NCBI RefSeq assembly: GCF_001423765.1
Contig: NZ_LMPG01000015.1
Span: 62,001-126,000, forward strand
Length of the DNA stretch: 64,000 nt
Direction of reading: 5' to 3'
From: Sphingomonas sp. Leaf343
GTDB lineage: Bacteria > Pseudomonadota > Alphaproteobacteria > Sphingomonadales > Sphingomonadaceae
Made by a program: the position numbers and the translations under genes. The notes beneath the pieces are model-generated. The model had not been told where the DNA came from. It searched no databases and saw nothing but the letters and a program-made list of their open reading frames with translations. Shown here one piece after another: positions 1-8,840 of the stretch. Numbering within the stretch: the first letter of the stretch is position 1; every line of letters starts with the position of its first letter.

Positions 1-773
1 AGGATCGGGACGAGCGCGCCGCTGGCGAGATGCGGACCGATGATGAATTCTGGCAGGCGCGAGATGCCGAGGCCGGCGAGCAGCGACGGGACGAGAGCGT
101 CGCCGCTGTTCGCCATCAGCGGGCCGGCGGTGCGGATGCTGAGGTCGGCACCGTCGGGGCCGCGGAAACGCCACGGGCCGGGGACGTTGGCATATCCCAG
201 CACGCGGTGGCGGCCGAGATCGGCGGGGGTCATCGGTTCGCCATAGTGCGCCAGATAGGCGGGGGCGGCGACGATGTGCGCCTGGATCGCGCAGAGGCGG
301 CGGGCGCGGAGCGAACTGTCGGCGAGGTCGCCGATCCGGAGCGCCACGTCGAATCCCTCCGCGACGATGTCGACGCGCGAGTCGGATAGATGCAATTCGA
401 TTTCGATTGCGGGGTGCTCGGCGAGGAAATCGGCGACGATCGGCGCGATGTTGGTGATGCCGAAGCTCATCGGTGCCGCGAGTCGGATGCGACCTGCGGG
501 CGCGGCGGCAGCGCTGCGCGCGGCTTCCTCCGCGGCGGTGGCCTCCGCGACGATGCGGCGGGCATGGTCGGCGAGGGGGCGGCCCGACTCGGTCAAGGCC
601 AGCCGGCGCGAGGTGCGGTGGAACAGCGACTGGTCGAGATGCGCCTCCAGCCGGGCGACCGCCTTCGATACGGTCGCCTTGCTGAGGCCGATCGCCTCGG
701 CCGCGCCGCTGAACGAGCGATGCTCCGCGACGGCGGCGAAGATCGCCCAGGCTTCGAGGTCGGGTAGTCTCAT
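1..773 (-). CDS. LysR family transcriptional regulator (C-terminus beyond window)
   Basis: DNA-binding regulator. The start at 773 gives MRLPDLEAWAIFAAVAEHRS, followed by a winged helix-turn-helix at about residues 18-40 (core AAEAIGLSKATVSKAVARLE), as in LysR proteins. After a linker helix the effector-binding domain follows (GRIRLAAPMSFG near residue 92). About 257 residues are visible of a family length near 300; the rest lies before base 1. The gene is divergent from the pirin gene at 931, and the 157-bp gap holds an inverted repeat typical of LysR operators. By family precedent it probably controls the pirin gene and represses itself. The ligand cannot be read from sequence. Confidence 0.93.
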   Translation of the reverse strand, partial: MRLPDLEAWAIFAAVAEHRSFSGAAEAIGLSKATVSKAVARLEAHLDQSLFHRTSRRLALTESGRPLADHARRIVAEATAAEEAARSAAAAPAGRIRLAAPMSFGITNIAPIVADFLAEHPAIEIELHLSDSRVDIVAEGFDVALRIGDLADSSLRARRLCAIQAHIVAAPAYLAHYGEPMTPADLGRHRVLGYANVPGPWRFRGPDGADLSIRTAGPLMANSGDALVPSLLAGLGISRLPEFIIGPHLASGALVPI

Positions 774-841
774 CGGTCCTGCTCCCCGTGCCTCCGCCCT
801 CTTTCAAGGGGAGAGTTGCTTCCGCGTACCGTCTACCACAC

Positions 842-865
842 GAAACGATCGTTTTCTATCGTTTC
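842..865. promoter_or_regulatory. Candidate LysR operator in the LysR/pirin divergent region
   Basis: GAAACGAT (842-849) and ATCGTTTC (858-865) form a perfect 8-bp inverted repeat with an 8-nt spacer. It lies 69 bp upstream of the regulator start and 66 bp upstream of the pirin start. The position between a LysR gene and a divergent target fits a LysR binding site, but the family's T-N11-A core is only loosely matched. Binding is inferred. Confidence 0.55.
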
Positions 866-930
866 CATTTACGCGACCTTCGCGATCCCTATCTTGGCGA
901 CAACAGAGACGCACAGGAAGGGAGTTTCCC

Positions 931-1644
931 ATGCTCGATACCAGGACCCGCATCGATCGTCGCGCTTTCGAGACGCTGGGCCATGCCGATCACGGCTGGC
1001 TGGACGCGCGGCATCATTTCTCGTTCGCCAGCTATCACGATCCCGACCGGATGGGCTGGGGTGCGATCCGGGTGTGGAACGACGACGTGATCGCGCCGAA
1101 CAGCGGTTTCCCGCCGCACCCGCACCGCGACATGGAGATCATCACCTATGTCCGCACCGGGGCGATCACGCACGAGGACTCGCTGGGCAACAAGGGCCGC
1201 ACCGGCGCGGGCGACGTGCAGGTGATGAGCGCCGGATCGGGCGTTCGCCACGCCGAATACAATGTCGAGGCGGAGGCGACGACGCTGTTCCAGATCTGGG
1301 TCGAGCCGACGACGCGCGGCGGCGAGCCGAGCTGGGGCGCCAAGCCGTTCCCGAAGGGCGAACGCTCGGGCAAGCTGACCGTGCTGGCGAGCGGTTTCGC
1401 CGAGGACACCGATGCGCTGAAGATCCGCGCCGAAGCGCGCGTGCTGGCGGCGACGCTGGCGGCGGGCGAGAGCGTGACGCACACGGTGGGGGCGGGGCGC
1501 CATGCCTATCTGGTTCCCGCGACGGGGGCGCTGACGATCGACGGCGAGACGGTGAACGCACGCGACGGCGTGGCGCTGTCGGCGGGAACGGTGACGATCA
1601 CCGCGACCGAAGATGCCGAGATCGTTCTGGTCGACGCCGCCTGA
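931..1644 (+). CDS. Pirin family protein (bicupin)
   Basis: A 237-residue bicupin of the pirin family, whose members bind iron and include quercetin dioxygenases and redox-linked co-regulators. The N-terminal cupin carries the metal ligands His63 and His65 (HPHRDMEII) and His107 and Glu109 (GVRHAEYN), with the family signature HEDSLGN near residue 81. The start at 931 follows a GGAAGGGAG ribosome site. The gene is divergent from a LysR regulator and ends at a strong terminator before wrbA. In bacteria, LysR-pirin-quinone reductase groupings are common and usually tied to electrophile or redox stress. The substrate is not known. Confidence 0.93.
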   Translation: MLDTRTRIDRRAFETLGHADHGWLDARHHFSFASYHDPDRMGWGAIRVWNDDVIAPNSGFPPHPHRDMEIITYVRTGAITHEDSLGNKGRTGAGDVQVMSAGSGVRHAEYNVEAEATTLFQIWVEPTTRGGEPSWGAKPFPKGERSGKLTVLASGFAEDTDALKIRAEARVLAATLAAGESVTHTVGAGRHAYLVPATGALTIDGETVNARDGVALSAGTVTITATEDAEIVLVDAA

Positions 1645-1652
1645 CCCCTTTC

Positions 1653-1689
1653 GCGCCGCCCGGTCGTTAGGCCGGGCGGCGCTTTCTTT
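1653..1689 (+). terminator. Rho-independent terminator after pirin
   Basis: An 11-bp perfect GC stem (GCGCCGCCCGG with its complement at 1672-1682), an 8-nt loop, then TTTCTTT. It lies 8 nt after the pirin stop, so wrbA probably has its own promoter or depends on read-through. Confidence 0.85.
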
Positions 1690-1714
1690 CCCGACGCTTA
1701 CGGAGTTTACCCGC

Positions 1715-2317
1715 ATGACCAAGGTCCTCGTCCTCTATTACTCGTCCTATGGCCATATCGAGCAGATGGCCGACGCCGTCGCCGAGGGCGCGCGTGCGGG
1801 CGGGGCGGAGGTGGACATCCGCCGCGTCGCCGAAACCGCGCCGAGGGAGGTCGTCGAGGCCGCGCACTTCAAGACCGACACCGCTCATCCCGAGATCGAG
1901 GGGCCGGACGCGCTGGCCGCGTACGACGCGATCATCGTCGGCGCGCCGACCCGGTACGGCCGGATGCCGAGCCAGATGGCGGCGTTCTGGGACACGACGG
2001 GTGGTTTGTGGATGAAGGGCGCGCTGGTCGGCAAGGTCGGCGGCGGATTCACCTCCACCGCCAGCCAGCATGGCGGGCAGGAGACGACCTTGTTCTCGAT
2101 CATCACCAACCTGCTCCACCACGGCATGACGATCGTCGGGCTGGATTACGGATTTCAGGGCCAGATGGGTGTCGACGAGGTCAAGGGCGGCACACCGTAC
2201 GGCGCATCGACGCTGGCGGACGGCGACGGATCGCGCCAGCCGAGCGCGGTGGAACTGGACGGCGCACGGTATCAGGGCAAGCGCATCGCGGAGACGGCGG
2301 CGAAGCTGTTCGGGTGA
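1715..2317 (+). CDS. wrbA: NAD(P)H:quinone oxidoreductase, WrbA type
   Basis: A 200-residue flavodoxin-fold enzyme that reduces quinones by two electrons with FMN, avoiding semiquinone radicals. The N-terminus [16 protein letters not shown] is the phosphate loop. [18 protein letters not shown] near residue 74 and the [15 protein letters not shown] segment near residue 110 are hallmarks of type IV quinone reductases. The length matches the family. The start at 1715 lies about 8 nt after CGGAG. It follows the pirin gene on the same strand but is separated from it by a terminator. Cytoplasmic, probably a stress-protection enzyme. Confidence 0.95.
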   Translation: MTKVLVLYYSSYGHIEQMADAVAEGARAGGAEVDIRRVAETAPREVVEAAHFKTDTAHPEIEGPDALAAYDAIIVGAPTRYGRMPSQMAAFWDTTGGLWMKGALVGKVGGGFTSTASQHGGQETTLFSIITNLLHHGMTIVGLDYGFQGQMGVDEVKGGTPYGASTLADGDGSRQPSAVELDGARYQGKRIAETAAKLFG

Positions 2318-2324
2318 TGCTGCA

Positions 2325-2440
2325 ATCCTCTCCGGTACGGGGAGGTGGCGCGTCGCAGGGGTGACGGAGGGGCAGACGCAGGCATTGTCGCTTGTGACTG
2401 CCGCTCACCGCGTCGTGATGCCCCCGGTGCCGGGGAGGAT
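2325..2440. repeat. Intergenic palindromic repeat, CCTC(C)CC/GGGGAGG type
   Basis: The gap between the convergent wrbA and M15 peptidase genes begins AATCCTCTCCGGTACGGGGA and has GACGGAGGGG near 2362. It closes with CCGGTGCCGGGGAGGATT near 2425. The same building blocks recur at 21037-21084 and 59669-59776. Probably a degenerate dispersed palindrome acting as a transcription-end structure; no coding potential is apparent. Confidence 0.55.
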
Positions 2441-3145
2441 TCAGCGTTTGCGATTCTTCTTTTTGTCGGTTTTCACCGCCGGCCGGATCGGCGCATCCGG
2501 CTGGCCGGTCAGCACGATCTTCAGCGGCTCGGCGATGCCGGGATCGGCCGGGAATGCGGCGCGCGCCTTGGCGAACAGGAAGCGGGCCTGCGCCGCGCCG
2601 GGCGTGGCGCGGGTCGCGCCGACCCAGCGCCAGTGCCACGGTTCCCACTTCACGCGCTGCGCATTGCCGGCGGGGAAGCTCATCTCGAACCCGAAGCGCG
2701 GGCCGTTGGCGACCAGCCACTTCGCGGCGGGCAGCGCGGCCATGCACGCCTCGATATCCGGGCAGTTGGGCGACGGGCGGATCGCGAAGTCGATCGCGTA
2801 ACCCGTGGTGTGCTCGCTATGCCCCGGCGGCGCGACCGAGATCGAGCGGCTTTCGGCGTCGCCCTCGCCACCGGTCCGGAACACGCCGCCCTGCCGCTGG
2901 ATCGAGCGGTGGCAGGACAGGCCGCGCAGGGTGCCGCCGACGCCCGGATCGCCGGCGGCGGCCATAAGCAGGCGTTGCAGGTCGGGCAGCACGTCGCGGC
3001 GGATGCGGCAGGCGTGGAGGCCGAACCCGGCGGGCGCGTCGACCAGCTCGCCGGGCGCGACGTCGCCGTAGGGGAAGTGGCCCAGCACGCGGCCGTCCGG
3101 AGTCGGAGCGGGGGCGGCGGCCTGAAGCAGGAGCATCAGCAGCAT
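2441..3145 (-). CDS. D-alanyl-D-alanine carboxypeptidase family protein (M15B, VanY-like)
   Basis: A 234-residue putative zinc peptidase of the VanY/LAS group, which trims the terminal D-Ala of peptidoglycan stem peptides. It contains the zinc motif SEHTTGYAID (S-x-H-x2-G-x-A-x-D) and the second motif EPWHWRW. The N-terminus MLLMLLLQAAAPAPTP looks like a short export signal, pointing to the periplasm. The start at 3145 was chosen because upstream codons would run into the divergent RluA gene. The C-terminus is basic (KTDKKKNRKR). Specificity for D,D versus L,D bonds cannot be told. Confidence 0.85.
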   Translation of the reverse strand: MLLMLLLQAAAPAPTPDGRVLGHFPYGDVAPGELVDAPAGFGLHACRIRRDVLPDLQRLLMAAAGDPGVGGTLRGLSCHRSIQRQGGVFRTGGEGDAESRSISVAPPGHSEHTTGYAIDFAIRPSPNCPDIEACMAALPAAKWLVANGPRFGFEMSFPAGNAQRVKWEPWHWRWVGATRATPGAAQARFLFAKARAAFPADPGIAEPLKIVLTGQPDAPIRPAVKTDKKKNRKR

Positions 3146-3194
3146 CGCGCGGTGCCTCTGGCATGCGGGGCGCGGCGGTGGCAAGGAGCGCGGC

Positions 3195-3836
3195 ATGCAT
3201 GGTGACCACGTCCTGTTCATCGACGGCGAAGCCCTCGTCATCGACAAGCCCGCCGGACTGCCGGTCGACAAGCCGCGCGATGGCTCCCTCAGCCTCGAAA
3301 ACCATCTCGAGTCGCTGAAGTTCGGGTTCCGGCGCTGGCCGACCGCGGTGCACCGGCTGGACCGGGATACCAGCGGCTGCCTGTTGCTGGCGCGCAACCC
3401 CAAGGCGGGCGCGCGGTTCCAGCAGGCGTTCGAGGCGGGGACGGTGGAGAAGCGCTATATCGCGGTGCTGGAGGGGGTGGTCGAGGGAGACGGCCTGATC
3501 GACCTGCCGCTGGCGAAGGTGTCGAGCGCGGAGGCCGGCTGGCGGATGGTCGGCGATCCGGGCGGTAAGGCGTCGCGGACGAAGTGGCGCGTGCTGGCGA
3601 CGCGCGACGGCCGCAGCCTGGTCGAATTCCGGCCGGAGACGGGGCGCACGCACCAGATCCGCGTGCATGCCGCGACCGGGCTGGGCGCGGCGGTGGTCGG
3701 CGACCCGGTCTATGGCCGCAGCGACCGGCTGGGCATGATGCTGCACGCCGCCGAGCTGACCGTGCAGCGGCCGGGCAAGGACCCGATCCACGCGGTCGCG
3801 CCCCTGCCGGAGCGGTTCGCGGGTTGGGAGCCGTGA
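3195..3836 (+). CDS. RluA family pseudouridine synthase
   Basis: Converts specific uridines in rRNA or tRNA to pseudouridine. At 213 residues it is the short form lacking an S4 domain. The catalytic motif HRLDRDTSG has its nucleophile at Asp56; downstream RPETGRTHQIRVH and GDPVYG are the other conserved blocks of the family. The start at 3195 follows a GCAAGGAGCG ribosome site. First gene of a probable operon with arfB (22 bp apart) and the fRMsr gene. The target base is not identifiable from sequence. Confidence 0.93.
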   Translation: MHGDHVLFIDGEALVIDKPAGLPVDKPRDGSLSLENHLESLKFGFRRWPTAVHRLDRDTSGCLLLARNPKAGARFQQAFEAGTVEKRYIAVLEGVVEGDGLIDLPLAKVSSAEAGWRMVGDPGGKASRTKWRVLATRDGRSLVEFRPETGRTHQIRVHAATGLGAAVVGDPVYGRSDRLGMMLHAAELTVQRPGKDPIHAVAPLPERFAGWEP

Positions 3837-3858
3837 CCCGCTGCGCGGGGCGGGCGTC

Positions 3859-4284
3859 GTGACCGCGATCCCCGTCACCCGCAGCATCGCCATCGACGAT
3901 GGCGAATTGCAGGAGACGGCGACGCGGGCGGGCGGACCCGGCGGCCAGCACGTCAACACCACCGACAGCGCGGTGATCCTGAAGTTCGACGTGGCGAACT
4001 CGCCGAACCTGCCCGACGTGGTGAAGATGCGGCTGGTGGAGCTGGCGGGATCGCGGATGACGCGCGAGGGCGTGCTGGTGCTGCGCGGCGAGGGGTCGCG
4101 GTCGCAGCTTCTGAACCGGCAGGAGGTGCGCGAGCGCTTGATCGCGCTGATCCGCGAGGCCACCTTCGTACCCAAGAAGCGGCGGCCGACCAAGCCGTCC
4201 AGGGCCGCCAAGGCGCGGCGCGTCGAGGGCAAGGTGAAGCGCGCGGGCGTCAAGGCGGGCCGCGGGCGGGTGAAGGTGGACTGA
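3859..4284 (+). CDS. arfB: Alternative ribosome-rescue peptidyl-tRNA hydrolase ArfB
   Basis: Releases nascent peptides from ribosomes stalled on truncated mRNAs. The 141-residue protein has the release-factor GGQ motif at residues 28-30 (GGPGGQHVNTTDSAV). Its lysine/arginine-rich tail (KKRRPTKPSRAAKARR and on) is the part of ArfB that enters the empty mRNA channel. The start is GTG at 3859. The stop overlaps the next start by one base (TGATG), suggesting translational coupling. Confidence 0.95.
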   Translation: MTAIPVTRSIAIDDGELQETATRAGGPGGQHVNTTDSAVILKFDVANSPNLPDVVKMRLVELAGSRMTREGVLVLRGEGSRSQLLNRQEVRERLIALIREATFVPKKRRPTKPSRAAKARRVEGKVKRAGVKAGRGRVKVD

Positions 4285-4790
4285 TGTATTCGTTCGATGT
4301 TTCCGGCGGTTCCAAGGCGGAATTGTACCACGACCTGCTCGCGGCGGTGGACGCGCTGACCTCCGGAGAGCCTGACGCGATCGCGAATATGGCGAACGCG
4401 GCGGCGGTGATGTGGCAGTATCTGCCGGACCTGAACTGGGCCGGATTCTATCGCATGGTGCCCGCGGGCGACGGGGGCGAACTGGTGCTGGGACCGTTCC
4501 AGGGCAAGGCGGCGTGCATCCGCATCCCGCTGGGCAAGGGCGTGTGCGGCACCGCCGCCGCGACGCGCGAGACGCAACTGGTTAAGGACGTGCACGCGTT
4601 TCCCGGGCACATCGCCTGCGATGCCGCCAGCCGGTCGGAACTGGTCGTGCCGCTGGTGAAGGACGGCGTCGTGCTGGGCGTGCTCGATCTCGACAGTCCG
4701 GAGCCGGCGCGCTTCGACGCGGAGGATGCAAGGGGCTGCGAGGCGCTGGCGGCGTTGCTGGCGGAACGGCTTCCCGCGCCGGCGGGCTGA
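4284..4790 (+). CDS. Free methionine-(R)-sulfoxide reductase (GAF domain)
   Basis: Reduces free Met-R-O to methionine. The 168-residue protein is a single GAF domain with Cys78, Cys88 and Cys112. Their spacing (10 and 24 residues) matches the three catalytic and resolving cysteines of E. coli fRMsr (84, 94, 118). The motifs GPFQGKAACIRI, GKGVCGTAA and HIACDAASRSE are family hallmarks. Cytoplasmic. Cotranscribed with arfB, with which it shares one base. Confidence 0.95.
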   Translation: MYSFDVSGGSKAELYHDLLAAVDALTSGEPDAIANMANAAAVMWQYLPDLNWAGFYRMVPAGDGGELVLGPFQGKAACIRIPLGKGVCGTAAATRETQLVKDVHAFPGHIACDAASRSELVVPLVKDGVVLGVLDLDSPEPARFDAEDARGCEALAALLAERLPAPAG

Positions 4791-4905
4791 TCCAGATCGG
4801 GACAGGGTCGCGGCCGGGCCGATGCTGGCCGGTGCGACGGGCGGATGGTAATGCGTGGACGAACGGAGTCCGCGGGGCTCCACGATTTGATCGGGGAGAC
4901 GATCC

Positions 4906-5988
4906 ATGCGCGCGATCGCTGGTGCAGGAATGATCGCGGCGATGCTGGTCGCTGCGGGCGCGGCGGACGCTCAGGGGGGCGGGGGGCAGCGCGCGGGCGC
5001 GTCCTATCCGGTGCCGGGCCGGGCGGCGGTGCCCGCTCCATCGATACGACCGACGACGGTTCCGGCCCCCGCATCGGCCACCCGGCCGATGGCGTCGTCT
5101 CCCGCCGCCCGCGCGGAGGCGGTCCGTGGGCAGCCGCAAGGAATGACGCGCGACGGTCGCTGGGCGGGCGGCACCAACGCGCCGGGTGGCTGGACCGCCT
5201 ATCGCCAGCCCTATGCCGGCTGGGCCCTGCCGCGATACTGGGTACAGCCGGGGTTCGCCGTGCGCGACTGGCCCGCTTACGGGCTGGCGCAGCCGCAGCC
5301 GGGACGCCGGTGGTCGCGCTATTACGACGATGCCGTGCTGATCGACGAGCGTGGCTCCGTGTACGACACGGTCGGCGGCATCGACTGGGATCATGACGAG
5401 CGCGGCGATTCCGGTCGGATGGCCGATCGCGGCCCGCCGCCGCCCCCCCCGCCGCCGCTGCGGGGCCACGTGCCGGAGCGGCGTGATTCCGGGCTGGGCG
5501 GCGCGGCGATCGGCGCGGTCGCCGGTGGCGTTGCTGGCAATGTGATCGCCGGCCGTGGCAACCGGCTGGGCGGGACGCTGATCGGTGCGGGTGTCGGCGC
5601 GGCGGCGGGCTATGCGATCGACAAGACCGAGGATCGCGGACGCGACCGGCGCGGGCCGGGGCGCTATCGTGATCGCGGCCGTGACGGCTATCGCGACGAT
5701 CCCGGTTTCGACGATCGCGGCTATGGCACGGGCTATGCGCCGCCGCCCCCCTATGTCCCCGATGGCGGCGAGCATTGGGTGTCGCAGGACGGCCATACGA
5801 CGGTGACGACGTCGGGCGGGGGCGGTTATCATGGCGGCACCACCACGACGGTGACGGTGCAGAGCGCCCCCGTCGTGACGACCACGACAACCACCGAATA
5901 TTACGAGGATACGGTGCGTTACTCGCCGAGGCGCACGTGGCACGCGAAGCGTCGCGTCAAGGGCAAGGCGCTCTGCTGCCGCCGCTGA
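4906..5988 (+). CDS. RcnB-like / glycine-zipper envelope protein
   Basis: A 360-residue exported protein of unknown exact role. Residues 1-22 form a signal peptide ending AADA. Residues about 97-152 (WTAYRQPYAGWALPRYW, VLIDERGSVYDTV) resemble the RcnB small envelope domain. An eight-proline run near residue 177 precedes a glycine-zipper segment of about 195-235 (GGAAIGAVAGGVAGNVIAGR and GGTLIGAGVGAAAGYAI), which can insert in membranes. The tail is rich in Gly, Arg, Asp and Thr, ending RRVKGKALCCRR. The start at 4906 follows GGGGAGACG. Probably a surface or stress protein. It stands alone between two gaps. Confidence 0.8.
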   Translation: MRAIAGAGMIAAMLVAAGAADAQGGGGQRAGASYPVPGRAAVPAPSIRPTTVPAPASATRPMASSPAARAEAVRGQPQGMTRDGRWAGGTNAPGGWTAYRQPYAGWALPRYWVQPGFAVRDWPAYGLAQPQPGRRWSRYYDDAVLIDERGSVYDTVGGIDWDHDERGDSGRMADRGPPPPPPPPLRGHVPERRDSGLGGAAIGAVAGGVAGNVIAGRGNRLGGTLIGAGVGAAAGYAIDKTEDRGRDRRGPGRYRDRGRDGYRDDPGFDDRGYGTGYAPPPPYVPDGGEHWVSQDGHTTVTTSGGGGYHGGTTTTVTVQSAPVVTTTTTTEYYEDTVRYSPRRTWHAKRRVKGKALCCRR

Positions 5989-6162
5989 TCCTCCTGCCAG
6001 ATGCGATCCCCTTCGCACGACGCGGCGCTGCCGATGCCGTCCCGCGACCTGAACCGGCGCGGGGCGGCATCGATGTTTTCGGTGGGGCGTTCCGGTTGTG
6101 GGCGGCCGATGTTCCGCAAAGAATTGCTCAACGGATGAAGTCTGCCGTGTAGGTGTGTGGCC

Positions 6163-6792
6163 ATGTACCGTCCGACTGCCTTTCGCGAAGATCGTCCGGA
6201 TATGCTTTACGAAGCGATACGGGCACATCCGCTCGGCACGCTCGTCACCTATGGGGTGTCGGGTTTGATAGCCAATGCCGTGCCGTTTACCCTCCGGGTC
6301 GATCCAGCGTACTCCGTACTGCGGGCACATCTTGCCAACGCGAACGATCAGCTCGTCCACCTTCGACAGGGATCGCCGGTTCTGGTGATATTCCAGGGGC
6401 CGCAGGCTTATGTCAGCCCCTCGTGGTACGCGACCAAGCGAGAGCATGGGAAAGTTGTTCCGACGTGGAATTACGTCGTCGTGCAAGTGCACGGCACGCC
6501 GATCATCATCGAGGACCGGCAGTGGCTGCGCGAGCAGATCGACGAACTGACGTCGATCCATGAGCGCGGGCGTGCCGAGCCGTGGAGCCTGGACGATGCT
6601 CCCGAAGATTTCGGCGCGGCTCTGATGAAGGGCATCACTGGCATCGAAATCCCGATCGAGCGTGTCGAAGGGAAGTGGAAGGTGAGCCAGAACCAGCCGT
6701 CGGCAAACCGGATCGGGGTCGAGTGCGGTTTACGCGCTGACGGCCACGCAGACATGGCTGATGAGGTGGCGATCAGAAAAACCGATATCTGA
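6163..6792 (+). CDS. FMN-binding negative transcriptional regulator, PaiB family
   Basis: A 209-residue split-barrel flavin-binding protein. The N-terminus MYRPTAFREDR and the central block VIFQGPQAYVSPSWYATK, then VPTWNYVVVQVHG, are the PaiB signature. B. subtilis PaiB affects sporulation and protease genes; the role in alphaproteobacteria is unclear and may be enzymatic. The ATG at 6163 has AGG nine bases upstream and is preferred to the GTG at 6157. Local composition is slightly less GC-rich than the neighbours. Monocistronic. Confidence 0.9.
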   Translation: MYRPTAFREDRPDMLYEAIRAHPLGTLVTYGVSGLIANAVPFTLRVDPAYSVLRAHLANANDQLVHLRQGSPVLVIFQGPQAYVSPSWYATKREHGKVVPTWNYVVVQVHGTPIIIEDRQWLREQIDELTSIHERGRAEPWSLDDAPEDFGAALMKGITGIEIPIERVEGKWKVSQNQPSANRIGVECGLRADGHADMADEVAIRKTDI

Positions 6793-6925
6793 TCCGGTCA
6801 GTTGACGTGAGACGACCAAGGAGAGCCGCCTCGCCCCGAAGAAACACTTGGATCGCATATGCCGGATAGAGTCCAAACCAATCATCCGCTGCTCTACGCT
6901 TCCAACATCCCGGCGAAGTACTCTC

Positions 6926-8203
6926 TCACCGCGCCGTATCCCTCCCTGCGAAGGTGACGAGGCTCCCGGCCCCGTCCGCCGCCACTGCGGAGACGCCGAC
7001 GAAATGGTCGTCGACGGGGACCTGCATCAGGATCGTCTCCGTGCCGGTGACGTCGCGGCTCTGCGTCCAGTCGGCGGCGTCGTTGCGGCGCCAGCGGACG
7101 CGGTAGCGGACCGCGCCCGGCGATGCGGCCCAGCGGACGATCGTGTCGCGCGACAGGTCGCCCTTCAGGCCGGCGGTGGCGGGTGCCGGCGGGGCGGCGG
7201 CAAGGCGGGCGAGGGTGGCGATGTTGAGGTCGGTGACCTTCGCCAGATAGGCGAAGTCCATGCGGTCGACGGTGTCGCCGTACACCGTGCCGCCCTCCAT
7301 GCGCAGGTCCTGATGCTGCGCGTCCCAATTCTCGTTGGCGACGGACAAGCGAACGGCGGGGTAGCCGAGCTTCAGGAACGGCTCGTGATCGCCGCCCCTG
7401 CCGAACCGGTCGGGGCGGCGGTCGAGCATGACGCCGATGCCGCCGCGATCATCCGCGGCGATGCCGGCGATCGCCTTGGCCAGCGCGCGGCTGGGGCCGT
7501 CGTCCTCGCCACCGATCGCGCGGCGGGCCTGTTGCTGGGCGAGGTCCTCGGACGAGCGGATGCCTTCGGAGAAGACGCGGACGTAGCGGTCCTCGCGCTT
7601 GCCGCCCTGACCCACGGTGTTGCCGACGATGTCGTTGTTGAGCATCGCGGTCACGTCCCAGCCGCGCGCCTTTGCGGTGTCGGCGAGCAGGGATGCGCCC
7701 CACAGGCCCTGCTCTTCGCCGGAGAAGACGGCGTAGACGATCGTCGCATCGAACTTGCGCTTCGAAAGCTGGCGCGCGGCCTCGAGCACCAGCGCCACGC
7801 CGGACGCATCGTCGTTCGCGCCGGGGGCGTCGCTGGTCGTATCCATGACGTCGGTGACGCGGCTGTCGATATGCGCGCCGACGATGATGACGCGGTTCGG
7901 GTCCCGGCCGGGCTGGATGCCGAGCACATCCTCCACCACGACGCCGGCCGGCGCGCGAGGACCGGAGACGCGGCGGGATATCCGGTCGATGGTGATGCAG
8001 CCGCCGCAGTCGCGGGCGATCGTGGCGAATCGCTTCGCCGTCCAGTCGCGGGCCGCGCCGATGCCGCGACGCGGGTCGGTGGTGGTGCTGGCGGTGTGGC
8101 GCGTGCCGAAGGCGACCAGCGCCTCGACATCGGCGCGGAGGCGGGTCCGGGGGTCGCCCGGGGCCGGGGTCGCGGCGGCGATCGCGAAGGATAACAGGAT
8201 CAT
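6926..8203 (-). CDS. M28 family zinc metallopeptidase (exported)
   Basis: A 425-residue aminopeptidase-type protein. A short signal (MILLSFAIAAATPAPG) suggests export. The two-zinc ligand set is visible: GAHIDS, GANDDASG, the catalytic pair in SGEEQG, NNDIVGN, and a late His in GGDHEPFLKLGYPAVR. The C-terminal ~90 residues look like a fibronectin-type fold (RYRVRWRRNDAADW). Probably releases N-terminal amino acids from peptides in the periplasm. The reading frame ends in TGA at 6926. Substrate preference is unknown. Confidence 0.92.
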   Translation of the reverse strand: MILLSFAIAAATPAPGDPRTRLRADVEALVAFGTRHTASTTTDPRRGIGAARDWTAKRFATIARDCGGCITIDRISRRVSGPRAPAGVVVEDVLGIQPGRDPNRVIIVGAHIDSRVTDVMDTTSDAPGANDDASGVALVLEAARQLSKRKFDATIVYAVFSGEEQGLWGASLLADTAKARGWDVTAMLNNDIVGNTVGQGGKREDRYVRVFSEGIRSSEDLAQQQARRAIGGEDDGPSRALAKAIAGIAADDRGGIGVMLDRRPDRFGRGGDHEPFLKLGYPAVRLSVANENWDAQHQDLRMEGGTVYGDTVDRMDFAYLAKVTDLNIATLARLAAAPPAPATAGLKGDLSRDTIVRWAASPGAVRYRVRWRRNDAADWTQSRDVTGTETILMQVPVDDHFVGVSAVAADGAGSLVTFAGRDTAR

Positions 8204-8262
8204 GGCGCGATCCTAGGCGTGGGCCGCCACGGGGTTCAAGCGGCGTTCCTTCGGCCGTGCGT

Positions 8263-8718
8263 TCAGCTCAACCGGTCGATCTGTTCGCTGGTCAGCGATC
8301 CCGGCACGATCATCACGGGGACGCTGAGCGCGCCGGCATCCGCGCCGGTAAAGTGCGTGACGAGGGCGCCGGGCGCACCGCTGGCGGCGGCACCCAGCAC
8401 GAGTGCGGCGATGTCCGGATTGGCGGCGATCATGTCGCGAATGATCCTGGGGCCTTCGCCGCCGCGAACGGTGATGGCAGGTTTGAGGCCCGATTCCTCC
8501 ACCAGTGCGCCGGCGGCCTGCTCGACCAGACCCTCCGCGTGGTGCAGCGCCTCCTCCTCGATCGTGGCCTGCACCCCGCCGAACGCGATAAACTCCTGCG
8601 GCGGCAGCAAAGTCAGGATCTCGACGCCGCCGCCGGTCTTGACCGCGCGACGCGCGGCGAAGCGCAGGGCGATCGCCGCTTCGGGCGTGTCGTCGATCAC
8701 CACGAGATAAATCCGCAT
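8263..8718 (-). CDS. Universal stress protein, UspA family
   Basis: A single-domain Usp of 151 residues. It starts MRIYLVVIDDTPEAAIALRF, with the first-strand acidic pair of the fold, and ends on SVPVMIVPG. The usual ATP-binding G-x2-G-x9-G-S/T near residue 110 is only partly matched (GAAASGAPGALVTHFTG), so nucleotide binding is uncertain. Divergent from pdhC, with 122 bp between the starts. Family members support survival under starvation or oxidative stress. Confidence 0.88.
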   Translation of the reverse strand: MRIYLVVIDDTPEAAIALRFAARRAVKTGGGVEILTLLPPQEFIAFGGVQATIEEEALHHAEGLVEQAAGALVEESGLKPAITVRGGEGPRIIRDMIAANPDIAALVLGAAASGAPGALVTHFTGADAGALSVPVMIVPGSLTSEQIDRLS

Positions 8719-8840
8719 GAAACTGCCCCTTTTGTCGCGCAGGTGTGGCGCGGCGGCGACCGAAGCGCAAGCAGCCGCCCTTGACCCGGCCGCGTTCGGG
8801 CGCGAGAGACGGTGCCGTTACGGAGAGCCCGAGGACCTTC

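Noticed and set aside
2817..4907. 696-codon open frame on the minus strand
   Set aside because: It runs antisense to RluA, arfB and the fRMsr gene, which carry clear family motifs. Its product is Arg/Pro/His-rich without a fold, a usual artefact of GC-rich codon bias.
4582..6561. 659-codon open frame on the minus strand
   Set aside because: Antisense to the glycine-zipper and PaiB genes, Arg-rich, without recognisable domains.
6894..6960. Possible frameshift at the end of the M28 peptidase
   Set aside because: Another frame extends about 10 codons past the stop, but the predicted protein ends normally after its C-terminal domain, so a frameshift is not needed.
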